Source of the DNA: Bettongia penicillata ogilbyi | Taxonomy: Eukaryota; Chordata; Mammalia; Diprotodontia; Potoroidae | Direction: 5' to 3' | Assembly (NCBI GenBank): GCA_023548195.1 | Contig: JAJHZJ010000061.1 | Span: 1,280,771-1,344,770, forward strand | Length of the DNA stretch: 64,000 bases | In this document: positions 45,355 through 56,514 of the stretch, one piece after another | Numbering within the stretch: the stretch's first letter is position 1 | How the letters are laid out: each line of letters begins with the position of its first letter | Notes under the pieces: model-generated | Seen by the model: the letters and a program-made list of their open reading frames with translations, nothing else | Database searches by the model: none | Told to the model about the DNA's origin: nothing | Position numbers and translations under genes: made by a program

Positions 45355-45725
45355 GTAATGGATAAAGAGCTGATCTGCAAGTCAGGAGGACATGGGCTCA
45401 AGCCCGATCTCTGTCATTTACTTATTTGCCGACCATGGGCAAGGCACTTAGATTCAGTATCGTCAGGCAGCTCTCCAGATCTGCGTGAGCAGATAATGTT
45501 CCTCACCGAGCTCTGCCTATGCTGATGAAATTGTGGGTCTAGCAGAAAAAAAGGATCAAATGCTTTACATTTATTACCTCCTTTAAATCTCAAAACAGTC
45601 TTGTGAGGAAGATATCATTTGTAAGCAATATCATTACCATGTTGGAGATGAAGAAATTGAAAGTCAGAGAAGTCCAGTGACTGCCCATTGGCCCATAGCT
45701 GGTAATTTTATGAAGCCAGGTTTTC
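45355..45725 (+). repeat. MIR-type SINEs
   Basis: First copy 45355-45490 ('gtgtaatggataaagagc', 'aagtcaggaggacatggg', 'catgggcaaggcacttag'). Second piece 45560-45720 ('acagtcttgtgaggaaga', 'gagatgaagaaattgaaag'). Confidence 0.55.
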
Positions 45726-46315
45726 TTCAGTTTTTCCATTGTGTAGTACTGTGTCTGAGTAGGGGCAGCAGGCAGTTATGGGATGTGGTGTTCCATCTTG
45801 AGAGATGTTGGAGCTTGAGATAAAGAAATGAGTCTGATGGAATTGTTTAAAATTAAAATACATTTTCCCAAAGAAACAGTTGTACAGACATTTGACAGCT
45901 AATTTGTTAGCTGAAATTTTGCCCATGTTAGCAGAAATATGAAATATAAGTAGAAGTTACTTTTTTAGAATGGGAGAGGAATTCAGTTACGCTTTAGGAG
46001 AAAGAAACCAAAGAACTTCACCGATTAACATGTTTCAAAGTGTGGTGAAGCTTTGTTACATTTAATGTCAGAGTAAACACTTAACACAAAAATAAAGTGC
46101 TGCCATTTAAGGAATTAATTTTTCCAGAATGTCCTTACTCTTGGAAAAAATATGGCTTGGCTTCATGTAAGTGATTTAATCCTCTTTTAAAAACAATCAT
46201 ACTGAACCTGATTTTTTTTTCCTTTCAGAGGTAGTTTATCCTCTTCATCTTATTTTATTTTGGGATCCTCTCACTCAGATCTTTAGTTTCACCGTATCTT
46301 AATTTTTTCTTAAAG

Positions 46316-46559
46316 ATATGGGGCTGATGCTGGTCATGCTACAGATAATGCAATGAATTCTGCCATCAATGTTGGTGTCACTGCATTTAATATTGACAAT
46401 ATCGGCATCAAAGCTGTGGTGACAAGAACAGCAAAGCAAACTGGAAAAGCCATCTTGGAGGAATATAAAGTAGTTGACAAGTCAGAGAAGAAAGATGAAA
46501 AAGAAATTAATATTAAGGCAGTCAATAAGGAAGACAAATTGAGGAAGAAAGGTAAATGA
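46316..46559 (+). CDS. SPART: SPART coding exon 8 (rest of 569 to 649, stop)
   Basis: Acceptor TTTTCTTAAAG|ATATGG; phase 2; stop TGA at 46557-46559. It encodes the end of the senescence domain (AINVGVTAFNIDNIGIKAVV) and a Lys/Glu-rich, little-conserved tail (SEKKDEKEINIKAVNKEDKL). The polypyrimidine tract before it is ordinary. Confidence 0.95.
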
Positions 46560-48020
46560 TACAATTACTATGGATTAACTCCACCAAAGCCTTACCAAAT
46601 GGATATAATGTTAGTATTTAAGCAAAAATAGAATACTTTTCTCCTACAAATTATTATCTAATATTATAAATCTATTTCTAAAAGTATTTTTCATAAAATT
46701 TAAGGTATGTATAGTCTTCTTATAAGAAAAGTAATAGCATTTTTCTTTCTCATCTGTAGAAAAATTGTCAGAAAGTTTGGATTAAAGTTGTTTTATGAAT
46801 CTAAAATATTTTTTCAATTGTAAAGTCAAGATTTAAAACTACATTCAATGTAATGTTAAATTTTGTAACTGATCTATTTTAGAAAGCAAAGTAGTAAATT
46901 AGATGTCTATGCATGGTTTGGAGTATAGTAAACTTAATTCAATTTGAAATCGGAAGGATTAACCAAGTCAGTTGTGCCTCCTGATTATCTTGCACTATTT
47001 ATTTATAAATTTCTCCTCTATTCCTAAATCTCTTCTAAATTTTCAATGGCTAAGCTAAAATCTGAAGCACTTTCATAGAATTAGTACTGAAGAATCAAAT
47101 CATCAGGTAGCATTTTCTAACTTTTTTTTTTCTGACAAAGGAAATAACTGATTATTGAAAGAAGCCAGTTGTCAGGCTACAAGCTGTATCTTTTATAGAA
47201 ACTGACATTGATTCAGGGGTTGAAAATGTTATTAAAATGTATTTATTTTTAAAACACTTTGTGTTTTAAAAACTGATAACTGATCAGGAGCTCAAGAAAA
47301 TTATTGACAATTTGAAATGTTTGCTTATTTATTGAAACTTGTACTTTTATAGCTCCATTTTAACCTTTCTTTCCTTTTGTTTTCTGGAAATTTAATTGTA
47401 CAACAGCAGTAGAATTGGGTAAAACACTGGTTTTTAGGAATTGTTACTACTGAAATTTAAATCTCTCAAATCTCTTAACTCATTATTTAGAATATATGTT
47501 ATTATAAATTGTCATTCTTATGCTCAAAATAATGGAATTTTAAAGCATAAATAATTTAGTTTCCATTATGTCAGATTGTAATTAATAATATTGGGTTAAG
47601 TATCCATTGCCTTATAAGAGCTTTAGGTTATAAAATACATAAGTTATAGAGTATTTGATTATTAGCTATTAATTTTCAAAGGTTGTCACTGGTTTTCCCA
47701 ATTGCATTCCATTAGGATTTTGATATAACCTGTGATACAAGTAAAATAACTTGAAACTACTTCAATTATTAAGCTTCTCTTGAAACTGTCCAAAGATTAT
47801 ACTTTATAAATGAATAATATTCTCATTGTAGATAAATGAAACACATATCTTGTCCTCAAACACATTAACAGTGGTGTATGTGTTTAGAATCTGAGAATAT
47901 GTCTGTGGTATGATGGTTGCTAGCAGGTTGTTACTATAGAAATTGAACTCAAGTGGCATTTTTGTGTATCATTGAAATGTAATTAATTTGAAAATAAAAT
48001 TAAAATGAGTTTTGTGTGTG
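46560..48020 (+). other. SPART: SPART 3' untranslated region
   Basis: About 1.45 kb of AT-rich sequence without any recognised transposon, unlike the regions on either side; this absence fits a selected UTR. The end is set by the poly(A) signal below. A longer form is possible. Confidence 0.6.
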
Positions 48021-48026
48021 TGTATG
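47993..48026 (+). terminator. SPART: SPART polyadenylation signal
   Basis: Canonical AATAAA at 47993-47998, then a GU-rich downstream element 'ttttgtgtgtgtgtatg' at 48010-48026, which is the spacing expected for a cleavage site near 48005-48012. Confidence 0.6.
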
Positions 48027-48374
48027 ATTAAATTGAAGAAAATGTAGCATAATGGCAAATGTTTGCCCACTATGCCTGTTGATAAAGAAGTTACCAAAGA
48101 AACTCATTTTTTTTTCCTATCATCCCCTTGTTGTTAGGCACAAGTATTTGTATACATTTACTTATAGGTGTATATATTTTTTCCTTAAGCCTTACAATAT
48201 TCATGTTTGAGTGTTCCTACCTGGAGATTGGTTTCATGGTGATTTAGATATGGTATTTTGCATATTTCATGAATTGCTAATGTCAGTTGAAAAAATCATG
48301 GTGGGCCTAATTAGATGATAACCTTTCAACTGACTTGCAGATATTAAACCAATTAATATATATCATGAATAAAA

Positions 48375-48520
48375 TATATATGAATTAATGAAGCATTTAT
48401 CAATACTAAGTATGTGCAAAGCACTATGCTAAGTTCTGGGGATACAAATAAAAAAGTAAGACAAGTCAGTCCCTGCTCTCAAAGAGCTTACATTCTAATG
48501 GGGGAAGAAAAGATATATGG
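48375..48520 (+). repeat. L2/L3-like 3' fragment
   Basis: 'gcaaagcactatgctaag', 'ctggggatacaaataaaa' and 'tcaaagagcttacattcta', well preserved. Confidence 0.55.
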
Positions 48521-48649
48521 AAGGATTCAGTTACAATTCACAATGAAAGGTCCCATAGTTCTTAGGATATAGTGGGAAAGCAGTTAAAAATTCTTCCTTA
48601 ATGTCATTTCCACTGATGAAATCCTATCAGCTTATGATGCTAAACTGTT

Positions 48650-49400
48650 TGATAGGACTTTGGTGACAAAATTTTGTTTTTAGGAGTCTTCAGTAGATCT
48701 GATGATAACACCTGCAGGAGCACTTGCCCAGCTGCATCTCCCCAGGTATTATTTTCTAGGATGACAGCTATGGGCACTGGAATGGAAACATTGTCATTCC
48801 CAAGTGTCATGAGTTGGGGACCTGGGTTGTCACTCTCAGAGTTGGGGGGGAAAGGATGGTCAAGGTGGTAGCTGCCTTATGTACTCAGCATATGCTGCCT
48901 CCTGTCTTTCCTCTAGGATGTCTTGCTGCTTCAGCTTACCTGTACTCTGGGTGGCAGTTGGCTTGCAATTGGTGATAACTGGCCCTTTCTCCATAGCAGT
49001 TGCCTTCCTAGATGATGGCTATAAAGCCTTGTCTGAAGCATGACACATCAATGGTCTAAAAAATGATCTTGTGTCTTACTAGAAAAGGAGATATTTTGAT
49101 CATGTAATGAGAGTAAAAAATACCAAGTGAATCCCAACAATACTAAGAGATCCAGAAAGGCTCTTCGGGAGTTTTAGGGACAATTTATATTCCCAATAGG
49201 AATGCTCATAGCAGAGACAGCATAGGGTCTATTGATGTAAACATTTGGCATATTGTTTTCTTTAGTTCTGTGTTTTCTGACAAAGGAAAAATATATGTGA
49301 AAACCCACCTTTAAGTGTGTTTTTTTAAGACAAGGAAATTTCATATAAATATTTGTAAAATTAGTTTCTTTGGCTACAGGATTTCAGTGAAATGAATAAA
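48650..49400. other. Unassigned sequence after SPART
   Basis: GC content is higher at 48700-49030. A broken frame near 49080-49110 (KRRYFDHVMRV) resembles the C-terminal part of an RTE/BovB-like LINE, but this is too short to name. No exon seen. Confidence 0.3.
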
Positions 49401-50095
49401 TGAAATTCTGTCCATGCTTCTTTATTTTACATTAAATTTTATTTTATTTTTTACTTATCAAGCATTTCATTTCCCTTCACCCCCACCTCCAAAGAAAAAG
49501 AAAACCCTTCAGGCAAAAGAAATTCCCATATTGACCATATCCAAAAACGTGTGTCTCAACATATTAACCCATCACCTCTATCAGGGGTTTCTCCTTGCCT
49601 TTTCAGTGTACTTATTCTTGTTTTTTTCCTTGTTGTTCAATCCTATCTAACTCTATGACCTTATTTGGGGTTTTCTTGGCAAAGACGCTGGAATGCTTCT
49701 CCATTTCCTTCTCCACCTCATTTTACAGATGAGGAAACTGAGGTGGAGTTAGGTGACTTGCCCAGGGTCACATTGTTAGTTAAATTTATGAACCAGATTT
49801 AAATTCAGAAAGAGTCTTCTTGATTTCAGACCTGGCACTCTATCCACACCACCACCTCTCTGTTTTCTTACAATCTTCCATTCACCAGCCATCCGTTCCA
49901 GTATGCTATCCATTTAGTCTTTTCAGTACATTTCCAATCCTCTTTTGCTGCACATATGTTTCCTTAATAATGTTGTATGGCAGTTTTCATAATGTGTTAC
50001 CAATCTACAACCTATGTAAATCTACCAAGCATTTTCCATTGGCTTTAGGTTGTCATTTTGATTCTTCCAAAATCATTGTTCTGTGATACATAGCA
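49401..50095 (-). repeat. L1/HAL1-like fragment, split by a SINE
   Basis: 49400-49620 has 'aaagaaaaagaaaaccctt' and 'cccatcacctctatcag', like the piece at 2.6-2.74 kb. It seems to continue after the SINE, from 49866. Weak assignment. Confidence 0.35.
49622..49865 (-). repeat. tRNA-type SINE with BovB-like tail (Mar1-like), full length
   Basis: On the minus strand it starts with the tRNA-related head (tRNA box, 'gtggatagagtgccagg'), has the inner 'gaggaaactgaggtgg'-type centre antisense, and ends with the tail 'ccaagaaaaccccaaat' and 'gattgaacaacaa'. The tail matches that of BovB LINEs, which supply the enzyme. Confidence 0.75.
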
Positions 50096-50975
50096 ACATT
50101 GGTGTTAGTTAGAAGTAAGCAGTCTGGGCTAATTGGGAAGCATTATGCAATTTTTCAAATGCAATCTAATCTAATATTTTCTTCCTGCTCAGCCTTGGGT
50201 CCAATTCATTGTCCTATGTTGTGCAGCCCCTCTAAAAGATTTGTTTGTTTTGTCTTGATGATTTCCATTGCTGTGGATTTTGTTTAGAAGACTTTGTTGA
50301 ATTCCCTAGCTCATTGCAGTTAGTAAAATCTCATCTGTGAATAAGAGCATTTAGATAATCTTGTCATCAGTAGACTTTTTTTTTTAAACTTTCTGCAGGA
50401 AATTTTCCATGACTTTGGCTGACTATATGTTTCAATCTCTGTTTGCCTAGTTTATACCTTGCTTAATAGCTATACTCAATGTATTAGTAAACAGTTATCT
50501 CTGTAGTTATATCTTTTATAGATCAAAATTATACAAGACTGTATTTAGGGGACATCATTTCAGAGAAGAGCCTCCAAGGCTGCATTTTTCTAGTGAGTAA
50601 AGTGCTTTTAAAAGAAAACAATATAGAACCGCATAAACACTCTTCATATATCTCAATCACTGGTATGATTAAAGATGTATTTAGTTCACAAGGTAAAAGA
50701 AATAGAAAGTATTAGCACAGTCTGCAATTGTATGCTAACAAAATGACATTTAAAGGAAAGGATTATTTTTTAAAATAAAATATATTAACTGAACATGATA
50801 TAGGAATCTTTACTACTAATAATAAATGCAGATCTAATCAATCATGAGATTTATTTTACTTCACCCTCAAAAAGTTTGGCCAAATGTGGAAATACTTTTG
50901 GAAGGTCTATGGCAAGATAGTTGCAATAATACATGTTGCAATAATACATGCATTAATACCAGTACATGGGTAAAA
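50096..50975. other. Intergenic, unassigned
   Basis: AT-rich. Short direct repeat 'tgcaataatacatg' twice at about 50923-50950. No gene seen. Confidence 0.4.
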
Positions 50976-51105
50976 CTATGAATGGTCCAACCATTCTGGA
51001 AAATAGTGATGCTTAAAGAAAAAAAAGAGTAAGTTGTCCATGCCCTTTGCCCCAGAATCCCATTGCTAAGCATATATTTGCAAAGAGATTAAAGGTAGAA
51101 ACATC
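50976..51105 (+). repeat. L1 fragment
   Basis: 'gtccaaccattctgga', 'catgccctttgcccc' and 'aatcccattgctaagc' match the L1 ORF2 C-terminal coding region in sense. Confidence 0.6.
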
Positions 51106-51109
51106 CCAT

Positions 51110-51565
51110 CAAGGCAGGCTATAGTTTGTCCTTCTTTCTTGAAGAGGAGTATGGCATCAGGGAGATGATGACATGACTTAAAGTTGACTTTGATTTGAGT
51201 GAGGGAGGGAAGTGCAAAGTCACCAACCTCACTTTCTCCTCCAGAGCCATCTGGGTCCAATGACCTGATATTGATCAAGATGACTGGAGATGGCTCAGGA
51301 TGCAGTGGAAGACTTAAGCTAAGGTCTTTTCAGTTTCTCACTTTGAGTGAGGCAATGCCCATTCAGTGAATAGGCCTCTTTAAGAAGTGAGTCAAGGGAT
51401 GGCCTCTTTAATTTAAAAAAAAAAAAAAACAATTGGGGGGGGGAAGACCCTCAGAATTGCTAACCAAAAGAGAAACAGTTACTATTTATATTCAGTCTGG
51501 GCCAGGAGGGCCCAAAAAAACAATCAAGTAGATCTTGGACTGGGACCTATTGTTGTCCAATCCAT
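51110..51565 (-). repeat. SINE with RTE 3' tail
   Basis: Minus-strand copy of the family at 30.7 kb: antisense of 'cagatggctctggagga' at about 51240, 'aagtcaactttaagtc' near 51180, and the tail 'ctcttcaagaaagaagg' at 51125. A 15-bp A-run at 51415 lies inside. Confidence 0.65.
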
Positions 51566-51924
51566 GAAATTCAGAGTACATTGGGTTTAAGGCTTAGTCT
51601 TGGCCAAGTTAACTAGGTAGCTTTCAACCATCAAAATTTACCTTCCTTTGGGCAGAACACCCTGGTAATAGAAGAAGAGTGGTTGAACTGAGTTGGCCAA
51701 CTGGGACTGGCCAACTGGAGCCCATTCAGGCAGCTCTGACTTCTGAAAGAGGACCAAACCAAGACAATCCTCCTCAGGAGGTCTCAAGCTAATGACAGTA
51801 AAGGAACATGGCAACGGATCAGAAAAATTATAGGGGACCCTTGTGCTAGCACTGAGTGCAGCACTGGAGGCTGTTTGGTAAATTTACTTGCCTACAACCA
51901 GTTCTAAATCATAGTTCAAGGGCA

Positions 51925-52095
51925 GAGAGGTGCACTTTTGGTCAAGAGAGAGCAGGCAACTTGAGAAACAGTATTGCTTTTGGTCACAAGGGATCAGGGA
52001 CCCTGAGAAATAGTATCAGTTTGGGTTCCAAGGGAGCAGGAGCCCTAAAAAGTAGAATCACTTCTGGTCACAAGGGAGCAGGGGCTTTTCCTAGA
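51925..52095 (+). repeat. Tandem ~42-bp units in the L1 5' UTR
   Basis: Four units, each with a core like 'ggtcacaagggagcagggg' followed by 'cctgagaaatagtatca'. Units are about 42 bp (14 codons), so one frame reads a repeated FGHKGSGTLRNSI-like peptide. This resembles promoter monomers of other L1 families. Confidence 0.6.
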
Positions 52096-53361
52096 TAAGG
52101 ACCAGAGTGAGATCAGGAGTGCAATGACTACAACTTCTCCAGATCACATCACCTTTTAAGCCCTGAAAGCATCCAATCCCACCCCATCCCTGAACTACCT
52201 CGGAAAACAATAGTGTGAAAAAGCCTGAAGCTTCGGACAGTGCACCTCCCTGACCCATGTTGAGAATGGAGCCTAACTTTAACATAAAGTTCAAAATCAA
52301 GAAATAGGATGGAAAAATTGGCAAATAAAAAAAAATGAACCTGACTATAAAAAGTTACTATGATAACATGGAAGATCAAGGCAAACTCTGAAGAAGACAA
52401 AGTGAAAACAGTTACAAGCCGAGCCTCAAAGGAAAAAATGTAAATTGGACACAAGCCTAATAAGAATACTTTGAGCTAAAAAATGGTCACAAATGAGTGG
52501 TAGAGAAAAGTTAGGTAAAGAAATGAGAGCAGGGGAGAAAATTATAAAAAATACAATAATCAGAGGCACAAAAATATTGAAGAAAATAACACCTTGAAAA
52601 ACAGAATTGACCAAATGGTAAAACAGGTAGAAAAATTCACAGATGAAAACTTAAAAAGCAGAATTGCCAAAATAGAAGAAGAGCTCAGTGAAGAAAATAA
52701 TTCTTTAAAAATTAGAATTGGACAAGTGGAAGCTAATGACTCCATGAGACATCAAGAAACAAAGTCAAAAGAATGGGAAAAATATAAGAAAATAAGAAAT
52801 ACTTAGTTGAAAAAAACAATTGAAAAAATAATTTAAGAATTATTGAATTGAAAGACATGATCAAAAAATGAGCCTAGACATCAAATTTTAAGAAATTATC
52901 AAGGAAAACTGCCCCAATATCCTAGAATCCAAGGATAAAATAGAAATTGAAAGAATCTATCAATCACCACCTGAAAGAGATCCCAAGGAAAACTCCCACT
53001 AGTATTATAGGCAATTCCAAAACTTCCAGCTCAAAGAGAAAATACTTCAGTCAGCCAGAAAGAAACTTCCGATGTTGTGGAACAACAGTCAAGACCACAC
53101 AAGATTTAGCAGCAGCTACCACATTAAAGGAGCAAAGGGCTTGGAATATGATATTTTGGAAGGCAAAAGAGATGGGATAACCTACCCAGAAAACTAGTAT
53201 AACCTGTCAGGGCAAAAAATACTACTAATAATAAAAAAGATCTTCAAGGATCCTGATAAAAAGACCAGAGCTGAAGAGAAAATTTGTCTCTCAAATATAA
53301 GACTGGAGAAGCATTAAAAAGGTAAACCTGAAAAAAAGAAATCATAAGATACTCAGTAAGG

Positions 53362-54957
53362 TTAAAATGTTTATTGGTTGTTGTCCTTAGTTCTCGAAGA
53401 CCAAAGTGACATCACCATGATAAAGTGAAGTTTCAGTGTGTCCAACTGTGGCTGATCAGACCAATACAAGCATGGAATGCTCTACCACAAATTGGGCACA
53501 GATAGTCCATGCAGATATTTGGGAAGGTTACTCTAGATTTGTACATCCTACATTTACTTTGTGCCAATTGTGCTTCGCTCATAGAACACAGAACTTTTTC
53601 TGATGTGGGCATGCCATGCTGAGCAGTCCTGTGCCAGTGTCTCCTATGTTACACAGTCAAATCCAAAGTTCTTGAGAGAGACCTTGAGAGCATCCTTGCA
53701 TCACTTCTTTTGATCACCATGTGATCGCCTGCCCCTTGTGAGTTCTCTATAAAATAGTTTTTTTGGCAAGTGTACATTTTGCATTCGAACAACGTGGCCA
53801 GCCAATTGGAATTGTGCTCTCTGAAGCATAGTTTGAATACTTGGCAGTTCAGCTCGAGCAAGGACTTCAGTGTCTGGTACCTTATCCTGCCAGGTGATCC
53901 TCAGAATCTTCCTAAGACAGTTCAAATGGAAGTGATTTAGTTTCCTGGAATGGCACTGGTAGACTGTCCATGTTTCACAGGCATACAACAAGGTCAGCAC
54001 AAGGGATCTGTAGACCTTCAGTTTGGTGGTCAGTCTAATACCTTTTCTCTCCCAAACTTTTCTTTAGAGCCTCCCGAACACTGAGCTAGCTCTGGCAATG
54101 TATGCATCAATCTCATTGTCATTGTGTGCATTCCTGGAAAGTACACTACCAGGGTAAGTGAACTTATCCACAGCATTCAAAACTCCATTGGTTGCAACTG
54201 ATGGCTCCATATATGGATGGTGTAGTGGTGGCTGATGGAGTACCTGTGTTTTCTTGGTGTTAACTATTAGGTCAAAATTAGCACAGGCAGCAGAGAACTG
54301 ATCCATACTGTGTTGCATTTCAGCTTCAGAGGCTGCACTGAGTGCACAATCATCTGCAAACAGAAAATCATGCACCAACACTCCCTCCACTTTGGTCTTG
54401 GCTTGTGGCCTTTCCAAGTTGAAGAATTTACCATCAGTATGGTAGTTGACCTTTATTCTGTGTTCATCCTCATTGAAAGCATTTGACAACATGGCTGAAA
54501 ACATCATGGGATGTTTTCCATGGGAGCAAGCATAGAGCCCTGTTTCACTCCATTGCTGACTGGGAAGGCACGAGAGCTTTGTCCATTATCCAGAACCTGG
54601 GCAAATATGCCATCATGAAATTGATGTACAATATTGATCAACTTCTCCGGGCAGCCAAATTTTGACATAATTTTCCATAAGCCCTCATGACTAACAGTGT
54701 CAAAGGCCTTGGTCAGATCCACAAACATTGTGTACAGACCTCTGTTTTGCTCCTGGAATTTCTCCAGGAGTTGTCAGGCAGCAAACACCACATCGACTGT
54801 TCCTTGGCCCTTTCTGAAACCACACTGGCTCTCAGGTAGAGGATCATCCTTTAAAAGTAAAGGGAAAAGACTGTCCTGTGACAATAGGGGGGGAAGGTTT
54901 CTTTCTCTTAGTCATTGCTGGCAAAATTCTTGCTAGAGTCCTCCTTAAAATGTTTAT
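53362..54957 (-). mobile_element. RTE-type LINE nested in L1, with target copies and inverted 5' end
   Basis: Target duplication 'ttaaaatgtttat' at 53362-53374 and 54945-54957, exact, 13 bp. The minus-strand body runs from the RT (54850) through AFDTVSHEGLWKIM (54728-54504), NGVKQG, FADD (about 54375-54364), the C-terminal region LLYACETWTVYQ (54000-53701) and the degraded zinc finger (near 53495-53430) to the tail at 53375. The last ~85 bp (54862-54944) read in the opposite sense: KGKGKRLSCDN, then the AGK-like stretch, which belongs just upstream in the protein. Frameshifts are present. Confidence 0.85.
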
Positions 54958-56170
54958 ATTTCTGCATTGGAAGATGATAGCATGTAACTTCTAAAAATTT
55001 GATTATTATTAGAGTAATAGAAGGAGTCTAATTACTCTAGTTCAGGAGTTGAGTCATTTATGTTGGGAGGATGAAAAAATGTATAGGTGCAAAAAAATGG
55101 GAGAAGGGAAAGGAAAGGAGAGAGAAAATTATCTCACATAAAAGAGACAATACATTGAGGAGCTTTTACAATGAAGGGGAAGGCACTGCTGAAACCTCAT
55201 TCACATCTAGATTGGTTCAAAGAAGGAAATGAAACACACACACACTCAATTGGTAATAGAAGTCTATCTTACCCAATGGGGAAGCAGGGGAGGAAAAGGA
55301 TAAAAGAAGGGGGAGGAGGATAAAAGGGAGAGCAGATAAAAGGCAGTGGACAGAAGCAAAACATTTAGAGAAGCGACAGGATAAAAAGAAAAAAATAGTG
55401 TAATGCAGTTAGTAGTCATAATTGGGAATGGGATGAACTTACCCATAAAACAAGTGGATAGAAGTAAAGATTAGAAACCAGAATCCAACATATCATTTAC
55501 AGGAAACACACTTGAAAGAGAAAGATACACAGTGTTAAAATAAGAAGCTGGAGAAGAATCTGGTACTTCTGCTAAAGTAAAAAAATGCAAGAATAGCAAT
55601 TATGATCTCAGACAAAGCAAAAGCAAAAATAGATCTAATTAAAAGTGATAAGCAGGGAAACTACATCTTGCTAAAAGAAACCATAGACAGTGAAATAACA
55701 TCAATACTGAACATATATGCACCAAATGGCATAGCATCCAAATTCTTAAAAGAAGATTAAAATTAATTACAAGAGGAAATGGTAAAAATTCTAATGAAGG
55801 ACCTCAACATTCCTTTCTCATATTAGGGAAATCTAACCATTAAATAAATAAGAAGTTAAGGAGATGAATAGGATTTTAGAAAAGTTAGATATGATAGACC
55901 TCTAGAGAAAACTGGATGGGAATAGAAAGGAGTATGAGTATACCTTTTTCTCAGCTGTACATGGCACCTGCACAAAAACTGATCACTTATTAGGGCATAA
56001 AAACCTCACAACCAATTCAGAAAAGCATTAATATTAAATGTACCATTTTGAGACCATAATTAATAAATAGAAATTTAAAAATATTCAGTAAAGGGCCATG
56101 GAAGCATAAGTTTAAAATTAACTGGAAATAATCTAATTCTGAAGAATAAGTAGGTAAAAGAACAAATCAT

Positions 56171-56497
56171 GTTGTTCAGTTGTTTCAAACTCTTCATTAC
56201 CCCATGGACCATACATAACAGGCCCTCCTATATCTTCCACTACTTCTTGAAGTCTGTCCAAGTTCCTGTGCATTACTTCCATTATACTATCCATATCAAA
56301 CTCTGCTGCTCCCTTTATCTTTTGCCTTCAGTCTTTCCCAGCATCAGTGTCTTTTCCGATGAGTCCTGTCTTCTCATTATGTGGCCCAAGTATTTAAGCT
56401 TCAGCTTCAGGATATGACTTTCCAGTGAATAGTCTAATTTCTTTTTAAGTATTGGTTGATTTGATCTCCTTGCTGTCCAAGGGACTCTCAAAATTCT
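56171..56497 (-). mobile_element. BovB LINE fragment
   Basis: The minus strand encodes a BovB C-terminal segment (ILRVPWTARRSNQPIL, then LKLKLKYLGHIMRRQDS, KTLMLGKTEGKR) with the antisense signature 'cccagcatcagtgtctttt'. It is flanked by near-exact 15-bp copies: 'aaaagaacaaatcat' (56157-56170 region) and 'aaaagaataaatcat' (56498-56512). 5' truncated. BovB moves horizontally among vertebrates, and marsupials carry a branch of it. Confidence 0.75.
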
Positions 56498-56514
56498 AAA
56501 AGAATAAATCATAA

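Larger units (their letters stand above)
3790..48026 (+). other. SPART: SPART (spartin) gene, whole locus
   Basis: Spartin is a cytosolic and membrane-associated protein. Loss of it causes Troyer syndrome (hereditary spastic paraplegia 20) in people; it acts in lipid-droplet turnover, endosomal traffic and cytokinesis. Eight coding exons were placed by matching translated segments to the known protein and checking for AG/GT borders and continuous phase. Together they give 649 residues; human spartin has 666. The order is MIT domain (about residues 8-95), low-complexity linker with PPAY at 160-163, a conserved middle region (about 200-325), a variable acidic/basic linker (326-400), the senescence domain (about 405-605) and a Lys/Glu-rich tail. 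Introns of 3-10 kb are filled with LINEs and SINEs, except intron 7 (88 bp). The start of transcription is inferred from the CpG island, the end from a poly(A) signal. The gene identity is secure; the 5' untranslated structure is not. Confidence 0.95.
51785..56170 (+). mobile_element. L1 with 5' UTR repeats, ORF1 and part of ORF2
   Basis: In order: 5' UTR (51785-52300, with tandem units), ORF1 remains (52330-53340), the spacer between the ORFs (54958-55440 after the nested RTE), and the ORF2 endonuclease (55440-56170). ORF1 has a coiled-coil part (52594-52806, with EELSEENNSLKIRIGQVEAN). The endonuclease shows remains such as NIYAPN and a later HLHKN-type break. It is interrupted by an RTE at 53375-54944 and ends at a BovB insertion at 56171. 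Stops and frameshifts throughout; inactive. Confidence 0.75.

Noticed and set aside
46334..46564. 76-codon minus-strand frame over the last SPART exon
   Set aside because: Shadow of the real coding exon.
52594..52806. Coiled-coil protein, possible CCDC169 exon
   Set aside because: It matches the L1 ORF1 coiled coil seen at 57.6-58.3 kb and lies in L1 order.
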